Positions 10,454 through 20,781 are shown, counted from the stretch's first letter. The stretch: DNA of 64,000 bases from Biformimicrobium ophioploci (GCF_030270605.1 NZ_BSYJ01000005.1:62001-126000), one strand, 5' to 3'. Numbers and translations: made by a program. The notes: a model not told the origin generated them from the sequence alone.

Positions 10454-11062
10454 GTGGATGCACACACCCGAAAAATTTTTGGGCTGACCGTCAGGAAAAA
10501 TTCCCACCCGGATATGCGTCGGCTCAGGCGTGAATCCGGCGATCCAAGCCTGCATGGCAACAAGTTCTGGAAAAGCTCCTGTATCACTATGGACTATTTC
10601 AGGGAGTTTCCCCTACCGAAGGGTGTGCGGGTGCTGGACCTTGGTTGTGGCTGGGGGCTGGGCGGTATCTACTGCGCGAAAAACTTTGATGCGGAGGTTG
10701 TGTCGCTGGATGCCGATGCGAGCGTGTTTCCCTTCGCGGAGTACCACGCCGAATTGAACGGGGTGGAAATACAGACCTGGCAGCGCCGCTATGAGCAGCT
10801 GCGCAAAGAGGACCTGGCGGCGTTCGATGTGATCATCGGCACCGATATCTGCTTCTGGGACAAGATGACTGCGCCACTGTTCAACCTGACCCGCAGAGCC
10901 TTGCAGGCGGGTGTGGAACTGATTGTGCTGGTGGACCCGGGCCGGGACCCGTTCCGGGCACTGGCGGCGCGGGCGGAGAAAAAGCTCGATGCGGTATACG
11001 AAGAATGGTCAGTCCCGCATCCCTGGAATGCTTCAGGATGCCTTATGATTGCGGCGCAATAA
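10454..11062 (+). CDS. Class I SAM-dependent methyltransferase
   Basis: A Rossmann-fold methyltransferase: motif I is VLDLGCGWGLGGIYCAK, the acidic second strand VVSLDADASVF, and IIGTDICFWD stands at motif IV. This resembles the METTL21/ETFB-lysine methyltransferase-like group, but the substrate is not established. The frame is open from 10391 (TTG starts). I prefer GTG 10454, which has a purine-rich GGAAAGGGGCAGGGAC just before it and gives 202 residues. The gene ends 43 bp before msrA on the same strand, so the two may share a message. Confidence 0.72.
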   Translation: MDAHTRKIFGLTVRKNSHPDMRRLRRESGDPSLHGNKFWKSSCITMDYFREFPLPKGVRVLDLGCGWGLGGIYCAKNFDAEVVSLDADASVFPFAEYHAELNGVEIQTWQRRYEQLRKEDLAAFDVIIGTDICFWDKMTAPLFNLTRRALQAGVELIVLVDPGRDPFRALAARAEKKLDAVYEEWSVPHPWNASGCLMIAAQ

Positions 11063-11105
11063 CAGCGGGTTACTGCAGCAGATATTGACTGGAGAGTTTT
11101 AGACG

Positions 11106-11738
11106 ATGCATTTCGACAAGCAGGTCATGCCCACCGCAGCCGAGGCCCTGCCGGGCCGGGCTACACCGATGAATATTTCCGGAAAGCACTTTATCAACGG
11201 TCATTCGATGGTGGCGCCATTTCCCGAAGGCATGGAAACGGCGATCTTTGGTATGGGCTGTTTCTGGGGGGCGGAGCGCCTGTTCTGGCAGCAGCCGGGC
11301 GTTTATGTAACTGCGGTTGGCTATGCCGGCGGCTTCACCCCGAATCCGGGTTATCACGAGGTCTGCAGCGGCGGAACCGGGCATGCGGAAGTGGTGCTGG
11401 TGGTATTTGACCCGAACCAGGTTACCTACAAGGATCTGCTAAAGCTGTTCTGGGAGCAGCACGACCCGACCCAGGGAATGCGTCAGGGCGGCGACCTGGG
11501 GACGCAGTACCGATCCTGTATTTTTTCCGCGTCAGTTGCGCAACAGGATGCGGCAACCGAGAGCCTGGCGCAGTTTCAGGAGGCGCTGGGTGGTGAGGGC
11601 TTCGGTCAGATTACAACCGAGATTTTGCCGGCACCGACTTTCTTTTACGCGGAAGAAGACCACCAGCAGTATCTCGGCAAAAACCCTGAAGGTTACTGCG
11701 GTCTTGCGGGCACCGGCGCCTGCTACCGTCCGGACTGA
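11106..11738 (+). CDS. msrA: Peptide-methionine (S)-S-oxide reductase MsrA
   Basis: Repairs methionine-S-sulfoxide in proteins with thioredoxin as reductant. 210 residues, close to E. coli MsrA. The catalytic motif GCFWGAE has Cys52, and the recycling cysteines Cys198 and Cys206 sit in the C-terminal [14 protein letters not shown], giving the three-Cys mechanism. An SD-like GGAG precedes the ATG. Its last 16 bp overlap the 3' end of the sulfurtransferase on the other strand. Confidence 0.97.
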   Translation: MHFDKQVMPTAAEALPGRATPMNISGKHFINGHSMVAPFPEGMETAIFGMGCFWGAERLFWQQPGVYVTAVGYAGGFTPNPGYHEVCSGGTGHAEVVLVVFDPNQVTYKDLLKLFWEQHDPTQGMRQGGDLGTQYRSCIFSASVAQQDAATESLAQFQEALGGEGFGQITTEILPAPTFFYAEEDHQQYLGKNPEGYCGLAGTGACYRPD

Positions 11739-12604
11739 TCTGGCTCTGCGGGGTTGTCCGGTTTTTCCGGAGAGGTGGGGTAGAGAATGTGAGCGCACCA
11801 GTCGCTCCAGCTGCCCGGATACAAGCGGGCCTCCCGCCCGATCAGGTGCAGCGCCAGCAGGTTCACGCAGGCGCTGACACCGGAGCCACAGTAGCAAACG
11901 ATTTCTCTCCGCGGTGGAATCTCCTCCCACGATGATTCAAGCGCCGCCTTGTCCTTCATAAATCCCTGCTCATCGACCATGGCCTGCCACGGCCGGTTGA
12001 CCGCAGTGGGAATATGTCCCGCCAGTGGATCCATGGGCTCCTCGAGCCCCTCGAACCTGCGCGGCTCGCGCGCGTCCACCAGCTGCCATGGCGGATTATC
12101 GATATGGGCCTGAATATGATCGTGTGCCAGGGTCCAGCCCTGTTGCGGCAGCGCGCGGAAACTACCTGCCGGCGTTGGGTGCTCCTGGCCGCTCTGGACA
12201 GGGAGCCCGGCCTCCTGCCATGCGCTGTAGCCACCATCGAGTAGCATGACCCGGTTGTGGCCGAAATAGCGCAGCAGCCACCAGGCCCGACTTGCGAATA
12301 CCTGACGCTGATCGTCGTAAACCACAACGGTAGTGTTCTCGCCTGCGCCGGCTGTGCGCATGAAGCGCTCGAAGTCGCCGGGTTCTGGCAGGGGGTGGCG
12401 ACCGCCATAGCGCGCGGCCGGTGCCGACAGGTCACGCTCAAGATCCGCGAAGCGGGCACCGGGGATATGATCTTGCAGAAACGCCTGCCGTCCGACGATC
12501 GGGTCCTGCAAATTGAATCGGCAGTCCAGCACCAGCACATCGCTGTTCGTGTCGTCGAGCATCAGGGCGAGCTGTGCGCTAGTGACCAGAGTGGACTGTT
12601 CCAT
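11723..12604 (-). CDS. sseA: Sulfurtransferase, 3-mercaptopyruvate type (SseA-like)
   Basis: Two tandem rhodanese domains in 293 residues; the catalytic Cys239 lies in [10 protein letters not shown]. The CGSGVxA loop points to 3-mercaptopyruvate rather than thiosulfate as donor (family knowledge). The first domain keeps structural motifs ([31 protein letters not shown]). Cytoplasmic, with no leader. It converges on msrA with a 16-bp overlap of coding ends. Confidence 0.88.
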   Translation of the reverse strand: MEQSTLVTSAQLALMLDDTNSDVLVLDCRFNLQDPIVGRQAFLQDHIPGARFADLERDLSAPAARYGGRHPLPEPGDFERFMRTAGAGENTTVVVYDDQRQVFASRAWWLLRYFGHNRVMLLDGGYSAWQEAGLPVQSGQEHPTPAGSFRALPQQGWTLAHDHIQAHIDNPPWQLVDAREPRRFEGLEEPMDPLAGHIPTAVNRPWQAMVDEQGFMKDKAALESSWEEIPPRREIVCYCGSGVSACVNLLALHLIGREARLYPGSWSDWCAHILYPTSPEKPDNPAEPDQSGR

Positions 12605-12639
12605 GCTTGCGGGCCTGTCTTGTGGCTGTTTTGTGTTTG

Positions 12640-14277
12640 TCAGTTACTGCCAGCGGCGTCTGTGCCGCTTTTCCCGAGTTCTTTAAGCCGGCATGCCAGG
12701 GTCTTTTCAGCGCTGACACTTTCGGGGTCGTCGAGAAACTCGGCCGCTGCGGTCTCGGCACAGTCGCTTACCGAAATCACGTCGTGGGCGAGTTTCGGGA
12801 ACCGGATCCAGGTGTGCCGGGAGAGTTGATCACGTACATCCTCCACAGCCTCAATGGCGAGTACCGGGTCGAGCGCGCCGTGCATCAGCAGGGTGGGTAC
12901 GTCTGTTTGCACCGGCTTTGATTCCTGCAGGGAGGCAGTGGGAATGGCCCAGATACGGCACTGCAGCTGCATCAGGTGCAGGTCACTGGCGGCGACGCTG
13001 CCGAGGCTGCCGCTCGATGCCGCGTTTTCGGCAGCCATCTCGAAATCGATAAAGGGTGCTTCCTCGAAACAGAAATGGCTAACGCCTGCAGCATCACCGA
13101 AGGTAGGGTCGAGGATCAGTTGCATAAAACTGCGCACCATGGGCTCGGCCGGATCGGCTTCACGCTTTTCCAGGGCCGCGATGACAGTTGGCAGGCTGCG
13201 GTAGAAGCGCTCGTCGTAAAAGGCCTGGAACATGACCCGCAGCAGTCGCTGTCCGGTCAGCACAAAATCGAAATTGTCGCTGTGCTCTTCGAGGCTGGTG
13301 CGCACGGTGAGCGGGTTTTCATCCAGCTCCGCCACCAGTGATTCGAGTCGGGACTGCAGGTTCGTCCCTGCCTTGCGGCATTCCGCATCGTCGTCGCAAT
13401 ACTTGAATGCGCGCTTGAACGCATTGGCAAAATCTTCCGCGGAGCGCTGCACGTAACGGATGTCGGGAAATACAGCGCTGTTCAGAATCATGGAGGCTAC
13501 GGTGTCGGGGTAATCCCGGGCGATGGTCAGGGCATAGCGTGTTGCGTAGGACACGCCGTAGAGATGCCATTGCTCAATGTCGAATTCGCGCCGGAGGGCC
13601 TCCATGTCCTGTGCCACGGCCTTGCTGTGGTAGTGGCTCAGGTCCGCGCTCTTGCTGAGGCGCTGGTAGCAGCGATCCAGGCTCTGGGCAAAGACCCGGT
13701 TCTCTTCATCCGGCTTGAGCGGGCTGGCAAAAGCGGTGCGTGCATCCTTGATGAACTCATCGCAGGTGAGGCGCGGCTCTGCCATGCCGGTACCGCGCGG
13801 ATCGATCACGATCAGGTCGCGGCCGCGGTCGGTGGTCATTTCGGCATAATTGATCCACAGCCAGTCGCTGGCGTTCTGGGGCTCCATGCCCATGCCGGAG
13901 CCGGGTCCGCCGGCGCCCAGGTGCAACAGCGGCAGTTTATTCGGGTCTGGCCGGTCGGCAACGAAACGCACTACGGGAAAACGGATACTGCGGCCCCCGG
14001 GGTTCAGGTGATCCTCTGGCACCTGCATGGTGTAGCAGCGCGTTTCCGGCCAGCTGCTGGCGGTGGCGAACCAGCAGTTCTCGGCTTCCAGCTCACCGGC
14101 GGGGGCGGGATCCCGGGCAGAGGTACTGCTATCCGGCGCCGCGGCAGGCGGTGTTTCCACGGCAGGCCGGGCTTCCTCGGTGACGGGCGGAGCTGGCATT
14201 TCGGGCGGCGGCGTATCTGCCTGGCAACCCAGTAACAGTGCCACAGACGCGACTGTCAGAACTCTAAAAACCTGCAC
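12640..14277 (-). CDS. Alpha/beta hydrolase of the proline iminopeptidase/TAP type, likely lipoprotein
   Basis: About 545 residues. I take GTG 14277 (GAGGGA nine bases before) because it yields a short leader ending in a lipobox, ALLLGC; the open frame continues to 14328. After the putative lipidated Cys comes a Pro/Ala-rich linker of about 60 residues, then the hydrolase core: oxyanion segment LGAGGPGSG, IDPRGTGMAEP, nucleophile elbow YGVSYATRYA, C-terminal HGALDPV (Asp) and LAHDV (His). A TAP-like C-terminal domain fits an exported aminopeptidase. It probably sits on a periplasmic membrane face. Substrate unknown. Confidence 0.8.
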   Translation of the reverse strand: MQVFRVLTVASVALLLGCQADTPPPEMPAPPVTEEARPAVETPPAAAPDSSTSARDPAPAGELEAENCWFATASSWPETRCYTMQVPEDHLNPGGRSIRFPVVRFVADRPDPNKLPLLHLGAGGPGSGMGMEPQNASDWLWINYAEMTTDRGRDLIVIDPRGTGMAEPRLTCDEFIKDARTAFASPLKPDEENRVFAQSLDRCYQRLSKSADLSHYHSKAVAQDMEALRREFDIEQWHLYGVSYATRYALTIARDYPDTVASMILNSAVFPDIRYVQRSAEDFANAFKRAFKYCDDDAECRKAGTNLQSRLESLVAELDENPLTVRTSLEEHSDNFDFVLTGQRLLRVMFQAFYDERFYRSLPTVIAALEKREADPAEPMVRSFMQLILDPTFGDAAGVSHFCFEEAPFIDFEMAAENAASSGSLGSVAASDLHLMQLQCRIWAIPTASLQESKPVQTDVPTLLMHGALDPVLAIEAVEDVRDQLSRHTWIRFPKLAHDVISVSDCAETAAAEFLDDPESVSAEKTLACRLKELGKSGTDAAGSN

Positions 14278-14362
14278 TTGCTGCACTCCCTCGACAAAAT
14301 CACGGCCGGAAAACCACTTCCGCTCCATCTATGGCGGAGTTTATCACGCCCGCTGCGCCGGG

Positions 14363-14989
14363 CTAGTTATCGCGGTTGTGACCGAAACGGGCAGTTGGCG
14401 CCGAGAGGTCCCAGCGCATGGCGGCGAGCCGGATACTGAGCGTAACGGCCATGGCAAGGGCGACAATGATGGGCCCGGGCACACTGGTATAGAGGTCCAG
14501 CCATACCATGACGGCGGCGCCGAGCAGGGCAGCAGTGGCATAGATCTCGCGGCGCAGAAGCAGCGGTATCTCACCGGACAGCAGGTCCCGGATCAGGCCA
14601 CCGAAGGTGGCGGTAACCATACCCATGACGACTGCAATAAGGGGGGAGGCGCCAAGACTCAGGGCCTTTTCCGCGCCGATAACCACGAAAACCGCAAGCC
14701 CCATGGCGTCGGCAATGGCGAGGACCCTTCGCGGGATGTTGAAATAGCGGATCAGGTAGAAGCTCACCAGGGCGGTGATACCGGAGATCCAGAGGTAAAT
14801 ATTGTTGTGCACCCAGAAGACCGGGGCATCCAGCAATATATCGCGAATAGTGCCACCGCCGGTGGCGGTGACACAGGCAAGCACGACTGCGCCGAACAGG
14901 TCCATTCTCTTGTGACCGGCCGCCAGCACCCCGGAAAAGGCGAATACCGCGGTGCCGACCAGGTCGGACCAGAAGATCAGCGCATCCAT
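14363..14989 (-). CDS. Trimeric intracellular cation (TRIC)-type channel family membrane protein (UPF0126/YicG-like)
   Basis: 208 residues, almost all hydrophobic, with about seven membrane segments arranged as two repeats. The repeats are marked by TGGGTIRDILL and TFGGLIRDLLS, the glycine-rich kinks typical of prokaryotic TRIC proteins. The family conducts monovalent cations in reconstituted systems. It starts 14 bp after the acyl-CoA dehydrogenase stop and is probably co-transcribed with it; no functional link is evident. Confidence 0.85.
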   Translation of the reverse strand: MDALIFWSDLVGTAVFAFSGVLAAGHKRMDLFGAVVLACVTATGGGTIRDILLDAPVFWVHNNIYLWISGITALVSFYLIRYFNIPRRVLAIADAMGLAVFVVIGAEKALSLGASPLIAVVMGMVTATFGGLIRDLLSGEIPLLLRREIYATAALLGAAVMVWLDLYTSVPGPIIVALAMAVTLSIRLAAMRWDLSAPTARFGHNRDN

Positions 14990-15003
14990 GCTGTTTCCGG
15001 GGC

Positions 15004-16185
15004 TTAGAAGAACGCCTGCAGGCCGGTCTGTGCACGGCCCAGAATCAGGGCGTGTACATCGTGTGTACCTTCGTAGGTATTAACGGCCTCGAGGTTCATC
15101 ACGTGACGGATTACGTGGAACTCGTCGGCAATACCATTGCCGCCGTGCATGTCACGGGAAACGCGCGCAATATCCAGTGCCTTGCCGCAGTTGTTGCGCT
15201 TGACCAGGGATATCATGGTCGGGTCCCACTCGTGGTCATCCATCAGGCGGCCAACGCGCAGCGAGCCCTGCAGGCCCAGGGCGATTTCGGTCTGCATGTC
15301 TGCCAGCTTCTTCTGGAACAGCTGGGTCTGTGCCAGTGGGCGGCCGAACTGTTTGCGGTCCAGGCCGTACTGGCGTGCGGCGTGCCAGCAGGCTTCTGCA
15401 GCGCCCATGGCACCCCAGGAGATGCCGTAGCGCGCTCGGTTCAGGCATCCGAACGGGCCGCGCAGCCCCTTGATGTCCGGGAAGCGGTTTTCTTCCGGTA
15501 CAAAGACGTTATCCATCACGATCTCGCCGGTGATAGAGGCGCGCAGGGAGAACTTGCCCTCGATCTTGGGTGCGCTCAGGCCTTCCATGCCTTTTTCCAG
15601 GACAAAGCCGCGGATGTCACCCTCGTCGTCTTTCGCCCACACGACAAAGACGTCGGCGATCGGGCTGTTGGTGATCCACATCTTGGAGCCGCTGATGCGG
15701 TAACCGCCATCGACCTTGCGTGCGCGGGTCTTCATGCCGGCCGGGTCTGAACCGGCGTCTGGCTCTGTGAGGCCGAAACAGCCGACCCACTCACCGGTCG
15801 CAAGCTTGGGCAGGAACTTCTCTTTCTGCGCTTCGCTGCCGTAGGCAGAAATCGGGAACATGACGAGGCTGGACTGTACGCTCATGGCGGAGCGGTAACC
15901 GGAATCCACGCGCTCCACCTCGCGTGCAACCAGGCCGTAGGAAACGTAGTTCAGGCCGGCACAGCCGTAGCCCTCGATGGTGGAGCCCAGCAGGCCCAGC
16001 TCGCCCATCTCGCTCATGATCTCGCGGTGGAAGATCTCGTCGCGGTTCGCTTCCAGGATACGCGGCATCAGTTTGCTCTGGCAGTATTCATGTGCGGCAT
16101 CGCGCACCATACGCTCTTCGTCGGTCAGTTGCTTGTCGAGCAACAGCAGGTCGTCCCAGTGGGCCAGGGGCTGGTTCTTACTCAT
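15004..16185 (-). CDS. gcdH: Acyl-CoA dehydrogenase, glutaryl-CoA dehydrogenase-like
   Basis: FAD enzyme that oxidises and decarboxylates glutaryl-CoA to crotonyl-CoA at the end of lysine/tryptophan degradation. 393 residues with [17 protein letters not shown] (FAD/substrate signature), the segment [19 protein letters not shown] and the catalytic Glu372 in [17 protein letters not shown]. The overall pattern is of the GcdH subfamily rather than short-chain dehydrogenases. A CaiB-type CoA-transferase able to feed it lies about 10 kb away (25701-26924), but the adjacent gene is a TRIC-like channel. Confidence 0.88.
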   Translation of the reverse strand: MSKNQPLAHWDDLLLLDKQLTDEERMVRDAAHEYCQSKLMPRILEANRDEIFHREIMSEMGELGLLGSTIEGYGCAGLNYVSYGLVAREVERVDSGYRSAMSVQSSLVMFPISAYGSEAQKEKFLPKLATGEWVGCFGLTEPDAGSDPAGMKTRARKVDGGYRISGSKMWITNSPIADVFVVWAKDDEGDIRGFVLEKGMEGLSAPKIEGKFSLRASITGEIVMDNVFVPEENRFPDIKGLRGPFGCLNRARYGISWGAMGAAEACWHAARQYGLDRKQFGRPLAQTQLFQKKLADMQTEIALGLQGSLRVGRLMDDHEWDPTMISLVKRNNCGKALDIARVSRDMHGGNGIADEFHVIRHVMNLEAVNTYEGTHDVHALILGRAQTGLQAFF

Positions 16186-16359
16186 CTATCTCTCTACTCA
16201 CTCAAACGGCAGATCACGGGTATTTCGGGAGCTAATGATACCCTTTCGCCGTGGGGCTGGCAGCGATTCTTTACGCGAATGCCCTGTCGTGTGGCATAAA
16301 CCCACCCTGTTGCGGGCTTTCTCCTGTTTTTCTGCATTTTTTCCGCAGAAATTTGCGGG

Positions 16360-17082
16360 TCAGGCCAAAACTTCCTCGAGGAAACGGTCAATGGAGGCCA
16401 TTGCGCGCGCCTCCGCGCACTGGTTATAGACAGTGCCAAAGTCCGGGTTGTTGGCGGCGGGATTGGTGAAGGCGTGCATGGTGCCGCCGTAGATATGCAT
16501 CTGCCAGTCGGCGCCGGAATCGGACATCTCCTGCTGGAATGCAGATACCTGTTCAGGTGGCACCATGGGATCGTCATTACCGTGCAGGCACAGAACACTG
16601 CTGCTCACCGTTTCTGTCTTAACCCCGTCACCCTGACCGAGCAGGCCGTGTACCGAAATGGCGCCATTGAACTGCGCACCGCTGCGGGCCAGCTCGAGCA
16701 CGCACATGCCGCCGAAGCAGAATCCGATGGCGGCAACACGACCGTCATCCACGCCGTCCAGAGCTTTTGCCATCTGCAGCGCGGCCTGCGCGCGGTCGCG
16801 TATCAGTTGCCGGTCTTCCACCAGTGGCGTCATCAAACTGCTGTTGCGCTCCACGTCCCCGTCTGCACCGAAAATCCCCTTGCCATAAAAATCTATGGCG
16901 ATGCCCACGAAGCCACGTTCGGCGAAGTATTCCGCTTTTTCGCAGGCAAACGCGCGGCGGCCACTCCAGTCGTGGGCAATCAGTACTGCCGGGTGCGGGC
17001 CCTGGCCGGCGGCAGGGCGTGCGATAAAAGCCTCCAGCGTGGTGTCGCCGGCGATGTATTCCTTCAGCTCTGACGTTGCCAT
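16360..17082 (-). CDS. Dienelactone hydrolase family protein
   Basis: 240-residue alpha/beta hydrolase. The nucleophile is a cysteine in GFCFGGMCVLEL, with Asp in HGNDDPMVP and His in GTMHAFTNP, the Cys-Asp-His triad of the family. It has no signal peptide. True dienelactone hydrolases work in chlorocatechol degradation, but no such pathway is nearby, so only the family is claimed. It starts ATG 17082 behind the antiporter gene (27-bp gap). Confidence 0.87.
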   Translation of the reverse strand: MATSELKEYIAGDTTLEAFIARPAAGQGPHPAVLIAHDWSGRRAFACEKAEYFAERGFVGIAIDFYGKGIFGADGDVERNSSLMTPLVEDRQLIRDRAQAALQMAKALDGVDDGRVAAIGFCFGGMCVLELARSGAQFNGAISVHGLLGQGDGVKTETVSSSVLCLHGNDDPMVPPEQVSAFQQEMSDSGADWQMHIYGGTMHAFTNPAANNPDFGTVYNQCAEARAMASIDRFLEEVLA

Positions 17083-17109
17083 TATTTTCTCCGTTGGTGC
17101 TAACAGGGG

Positions 17110-18279
17110 TCAGTCCCGGCGCAGGGATTCCTTGATTGCAATCGGGTTGGGGAAGTTGAATACAACAATGTAGGACGAAATCAGGAATGTAATGATCGCC
17201 GTTGCCTGGATGAGGTGGGACGCCTCGCTGCCGATGAGGTTGCTGGTGGTGGCGAGGTAGGCGATGAGTAGGGAGAACTCGCTGATCTGCCCGAGGCGGA
17301 AGCCGATATCCCATGCCAGTAACGGCCGCTCGCTCTGGTGGCCGAGCAGGAATCGATAGGTCACTGGCTTGATCACCAGTACCAGCGCCGCGGTGACCAG
17401 GGCGGGCACGATGATCTCTGGCAGCATGCCAAGATTGAATTGTGCGCCGAGACTGAAGAAAAACAGGACCAGGAAGAAGTCCCGGAGCGGCTTCAGGTTG
17501 AGGGCTATGTACTGGGAAATCGGGCTGGTGGCGAGGGAGATGCCGGCGATAAAGGCGCCGATCTCCTTGGACAGGCCGATCACTTCGGCAAGTTCCGCCA
17601 TGCCCATACACCAGCCGATAGCGACCAGAAAAACGTACTCGTGAAAGCGGTCAAAACGGCTGAGCAGCGGCAACAGCAGGTACTGGACCAGCAGCCAGGC
17701 GCCGATGCACAGCAAAGGCAGTGCGCCGACGGCAGCGGAAAGCTGGCGCAGGTTTAGGGCATCGCCGCCGCCGCTGATCAGTATCATCAGGCAGAGGATT
17801 GCGATGAAGTCCTGCAGCAGGAGCAGGCCCACCATCATTTCCCCCAGGTGCTTGTGATGCAGCACCGTGGTAGGCAGCAGCTTGATGCCGATGATGGTGC
17901 TGGAAAACATCATGGCCGCACCGATAATCCAGCATTCTGCCTCAGAGAAACCGAACGCTTTCCCCACCAGATAGCCCATGGCCAGGAAAACGATGCTGCT
18001 GATGGTGCCGACCACAAGCGCCTTGCGCAGTACCGACATCAGCGCCTGCGGTTGCATGTCGAGACCGAGCAGGAACAGCAGGAAAATGATGCCTACATGA
18101 GACATCTCGGACATCAGTTCGACGTTGTCGATGGCGCCAACACCGTACGGGCCAAGCAATGCGCCCAGCGCAATGTAAGCAACGAGCAGCGGCTGGCGGC
18201 TAAACAACGCGATGGTCGCGAGTAGCGCGGCACCTGTAAAAATCAGGAAAAAAGAAGTGAATAGAGAGGCTTCGAGCAA
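17110..18279 (-). CDS. CPA2 family cation:proton antiporter (Kef/YbaL-type membrane domain only)
   Basis: 389 residues, 11-13 hydrophobic segments, with the Na_H_exchanger-type core: GALLGPYGVG, GIIFLLFLLGLDM, and a conserved region LQDFIAILCLMI. The protein ends after the membrane domain, so the TrkA-N/RCK nucleotide-binding part of full Kef proteins is absent. It starts at TTG 18279 with AAGGAAAGGAAG before it. Ion choice (K+ or Na+) cannot be read. It is probably transcribed together with the dienelactone hydrolase gene. Confidence 0.85.
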   Translation of the reverse strand: MLEASLFTSFFLIFTGAALLATIALFSRQPLLVAYIALGALLGPYGVGAIDNVELMSEMSHVGIIFLLFLLGLDMQPQALMSVLRKALVVGTISSIVFLAMGYLVGKAFGFSEAECWIIGAAMMFSSTIIGIKLLPTTVLHHKHLGEMMVGLLLLQDFIAILCLMILISGGGDALNLRQLSAAVGALPLLCIGAWLLVQYLLLPLLSRFDRFHEYVFLVAIGWCMGMAELAEVIGLSKEIGAFIAGISLATSPISQYIALNLKPLRDFFLVLFFFSLGAQFNLGMLPEIIVPALVTAALVLVIKPVTYRFLLGHQSERPLLAWDIGFRLGQISEFSLLIAYLATTSNLIGSEASHLIQATAIITFLISSYIVVFNFPNPIAIKESLRRD

Positions 18280-18397
18280 AGGGCTTCCTTTCCTTTACTG
18301 ACTGCTGGATAGGGAAATTTTATGCGCAATGCCCGAGGATTAACAGCCCCGCAGAGCGTCCGGCGAAGGACGCGACGCGGGAGCTGAGTTACGAGGC

Positions 18398-20020
18398 TTA
18401 CCAGTTGAACCAGCGCAGGTCCTCGCCGTTGCCGGAGAGGCGTGGTTGCGTGCAGGGTTCTCCCTGTGGGTCGAGCATCAGCTGCTCTGCCTCCGCGAGT
18501 AGCTGGCTGTAGGTCATGTCGTTGCGGCCTGCAGTGACTTCATTGAACAGGTCCAGGCTGACTGCCGGGCTGGCTTCCTGTCCCTGGTAGCGCCACACGC
18601 CAGTGCCGGTATCGAACTGGTAGTAGGGCAGCAGGCGCCAGCCATGTTGTGCGATCAGGTCAATGGCCTGGACCAGGTAATCGACAGTGGCTTCATCGAA
18701 GAAATAGTTGAAGTTCAGGCGTACCCAGCCCGGCTTCAGGATGGCGTCGCCATTGCGTACGGCCTCCTCGATCGCGGCGCTCTGTGCCGGTGTGAGATGC
18801 AGCAGCTGGTGGCCGTAGGGGCCCGCGCAGGAGCACCCACCACGCACCTGGATGCCGAACAGGTCATTCAGCAATGCCACCACAAAACCGTAATGGAGTG
18901 GCTTGCCGTCCCTCAAGATGTGCATCGATATGATACTGACGCGCTTGAGTTCGGTTCCGCCAAGGATTTCTATGTTTGGGTTGTTGCGCCATTTGTCGAG
19001 CGCATAAGCCAGCCAGCGCGCTTCCAGCTCTTCGATATTGTGCGCCCCAACCCGGTCTTTCAGCTGGAACACCAGGCCCGCGCGGATGGATTCCACAATA
19101 CCCGGGGTGCCCGCTTCCTCGCGTCTTTCGCCGGGGGGCAGGTAGGTATGTGAGCCGGGAGATACCCAGGAAACCGTGCCGCCGCCGGGCATCGCTGGCA
19201 TGTCCTCGCGCAACAGGGATTTTTTCACAATCAGCAGGCCCGGGGTGCCGGGGCCACCAATGAACTTGTGCGGGGAGATAAACAGTGCGTCCTTGCAGGT
19301 GCTGTCACCGTTGCCCCGGGCATCGATTTGCACATAGGGTGCCGCAGCGGCGTAGTCCCAGAAGGACAGGGCGCCGTGCTTGCGCAGAAGCTCCGTAATG
19401 CTGTCCACGTCGGTGCGAATCCCCGTGACGTTGGAGGCCGCGGAAAAGCTGCCAATCTTCAGCGGCCGGTCATCGTACTGCAAAAGCGCGGCTTCGAGCG
19501 CGGCCTTGTCCAGCTCGCCAACCGCATTCAAGGGAATACTGACGACTTCGGCAATCGATTCACGCCAGGGGAGTTCATTGGAGTGGTGTTCGTAGGGGCC
19601 GATAAAGACGACAGGGCGCCGCTCTTCCGGAATCTGTTCTGGGGTGCCGCCGAAGCGCTCCACACTACTGCCGCGCAGGCCGAGATTGTCGATCAGGCGG
19701 TTGATGGCTGCTGTTGCACCGGAGCCGCAGAAGATTACCGCATGCTCATCGCCGGCATTGACCGATTTACGAATGGCCATGCGCGCCTGCTCGCGGAAGC
19801 TCGTGCTCTGGCGACCGGTCGCGGAAGTCTCGGTGTGGGTGTTGGCGTACCAGGGGAGCACCTGGTTCTGGATAAATGATTCGATAAAGCTGAGCCCACG
19901 TCCGGACGCGGTGTAATCGGCATAAATAAGCGGGCGTTCGCCAAAAGGGGTGTTTACCGGGAGTCTTTCACCAATGACAGAGGATCGGATCTTCCCGAGT
20001 AACGCGTCCAGGTCTTGCAT
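18398..20020 (-). CDS. PLP-dependent enzyme, aminotransferase class V fold (cysteine desulfurase-like)
   Basis: 540 residues, longer than SufS/IscS (about 400). The fold is clear: cofactor-phosphate loop FCGSGATAAIN, PLP-ring Asp222 in WDYAAAAPYV, Schiff-base Lys252 in SPHKFIGGPGTPG, and a C-terminal VRGGCSCAGPYGHQLL that may carry a reactive cysteine. The reaction (desulfurase, kynureninase-like or other lyase) is not decided by these motifs. An Lrp-type regulator lies just upstream on the same strand (73-bp gap), suggesting an amino-acid substrate and local control. Confidence 0.78.
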   Translation of the reverse strand: MQDLDALLGKIRSSVIGERLPVNTPFGERPLIYADYTASGRGLSFIESFIQNQVLPWYANTHTETSATGRQSTSFREQARMAIRKSVNAGDEHAVIFCGSGATAAINRLIDNLGLRGSSVERFGGTPEQIPEERRPVVFIGPYEHHSNELPWRESIAEVVSIPLNAVGELDKAALEAALLQYDDRPLKIGSFSAASNVTGIRTDVDSITELLRKHGALSFWDYAAAAPYVQIDARGNGDSTCKDALFISPHKFIGGPGTPGLLIVKKSLLREDMPAMPGGGTVSWVSPGSHTYLPPGERREEAGTPGIVESIRAGLVFQLKDRVGAHNIEELEARWLAYALDKWRNNPNIEILGGTELKRVSIISMHILRDGKPLHYGFVVALLNDLFGIQVRGGCSCAGPYGHQLLHLTPAQSAAIEEAVRNGDAILKPGWVRLNFNYFFDEATVDYLVQAIDLIAQHGWRLLPYYQFDTGTGVWRYQGQEASPAVSLDLFNEVTAGRNDMTYSQLLAEAEQLMLDPQGEPCTQPRLSGNGEDLRWFNW

Positions 20021-20093
20021 AACTACCTCAAGCTTGCAGCGGCCATTCAGGCGGCCTGCATTATTTTTGTGTTTTCAGGGCTTGTTGTGCGAG

Positions 20094-20567
20094 CTAGTCC
20101 CCGTCGCGCGGGATTGGTAATTCCGTGGTGCTCTTGATTTGCTCCATGGAAAAATTGGATACGACGTCGGTGATGCCATTGAGGCGAATCAGGCGCTTGT
20201 AAAAATTGTCGTACGCCTGGATGTCGGCAACAACGATACGCAGAAGGTAATCGTATTCGCCCGCCATGCGATAGCACTCAACAACTTCCGGCAGTTCGGC
20301 CACAGCCCTGGAAAAGGATTCCGCCCATTCGGCATTGTGCTGGTTAGTCCTGACCTGGGCGAAGACCGATACCGGCAGGCCCAGGATTTCCGCATCCAGC
20401 AGCGCTACCTTGCGCCGGATGACGCCGCTCTTTTCCAGCTTTTGTACCCGGCGCCAGCAGGGTGTTTTGGTCAGCCCGACGCGTTCCGCTAGCTCTTCGA
20501 TGGAGAGGCTAACATCTGACTGTAGGATGGCAAGAAGTTCTATATCGATAGCGTCGAGTGAGGACAT
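20094..20567 (-). CDS. Lrp/AsnC family transcriptional regulator
   Basis: 157 residues from ATG 20567 (the open frame to 20627 adds an untypical tail). N-terminal winged HTH with LSIEELAERVGLTKTPCWRRVQKLEKSGVIRR, then a RAM/AsnC ligand domain with ECYRMAGEYDYLLRIVV. These proteins sense amino acids as dimers or octamers. It lies directly ahead of the class V enzyme on the same strand, so that gene is the likely target. The phhA stop is 276 bp upstream. Confidence 0.9.
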   Translation of the reverse strand: MSSLDAIDIELLAILQSDVSLSIEELAERVGLTKTPCWRRVQKLEKSGVIRRKVALLDAEILGLPVSVFAQVRTNQHNAEWAESFSRAVAELPEVVECYRMAGEYDYLLRIVVADIQAYDNFYKRLIRLNGITDVVSNFSMEQIKSTTELPIPRDGD

Positions 20568-20781
20568 CGTTCTACAAATCTCGTTACAGCGGGAGTTTTG
20601 CCTCAAATAGCCCAATTCAAGGCGCATTTTTAGAACAGGGTTTCACCTGTATTTCAGTGTAGTGAAGTTATCCGAGATTGGAGTACCAATTTCCTTCCCA
20701 GTGGATGCGGGGAGGGAAGAAGTTTTGTCAGGGGGCGAGGGATGGCCTGTGGAGGTCTGTAAATAGAAGTAGTGGATAGCG

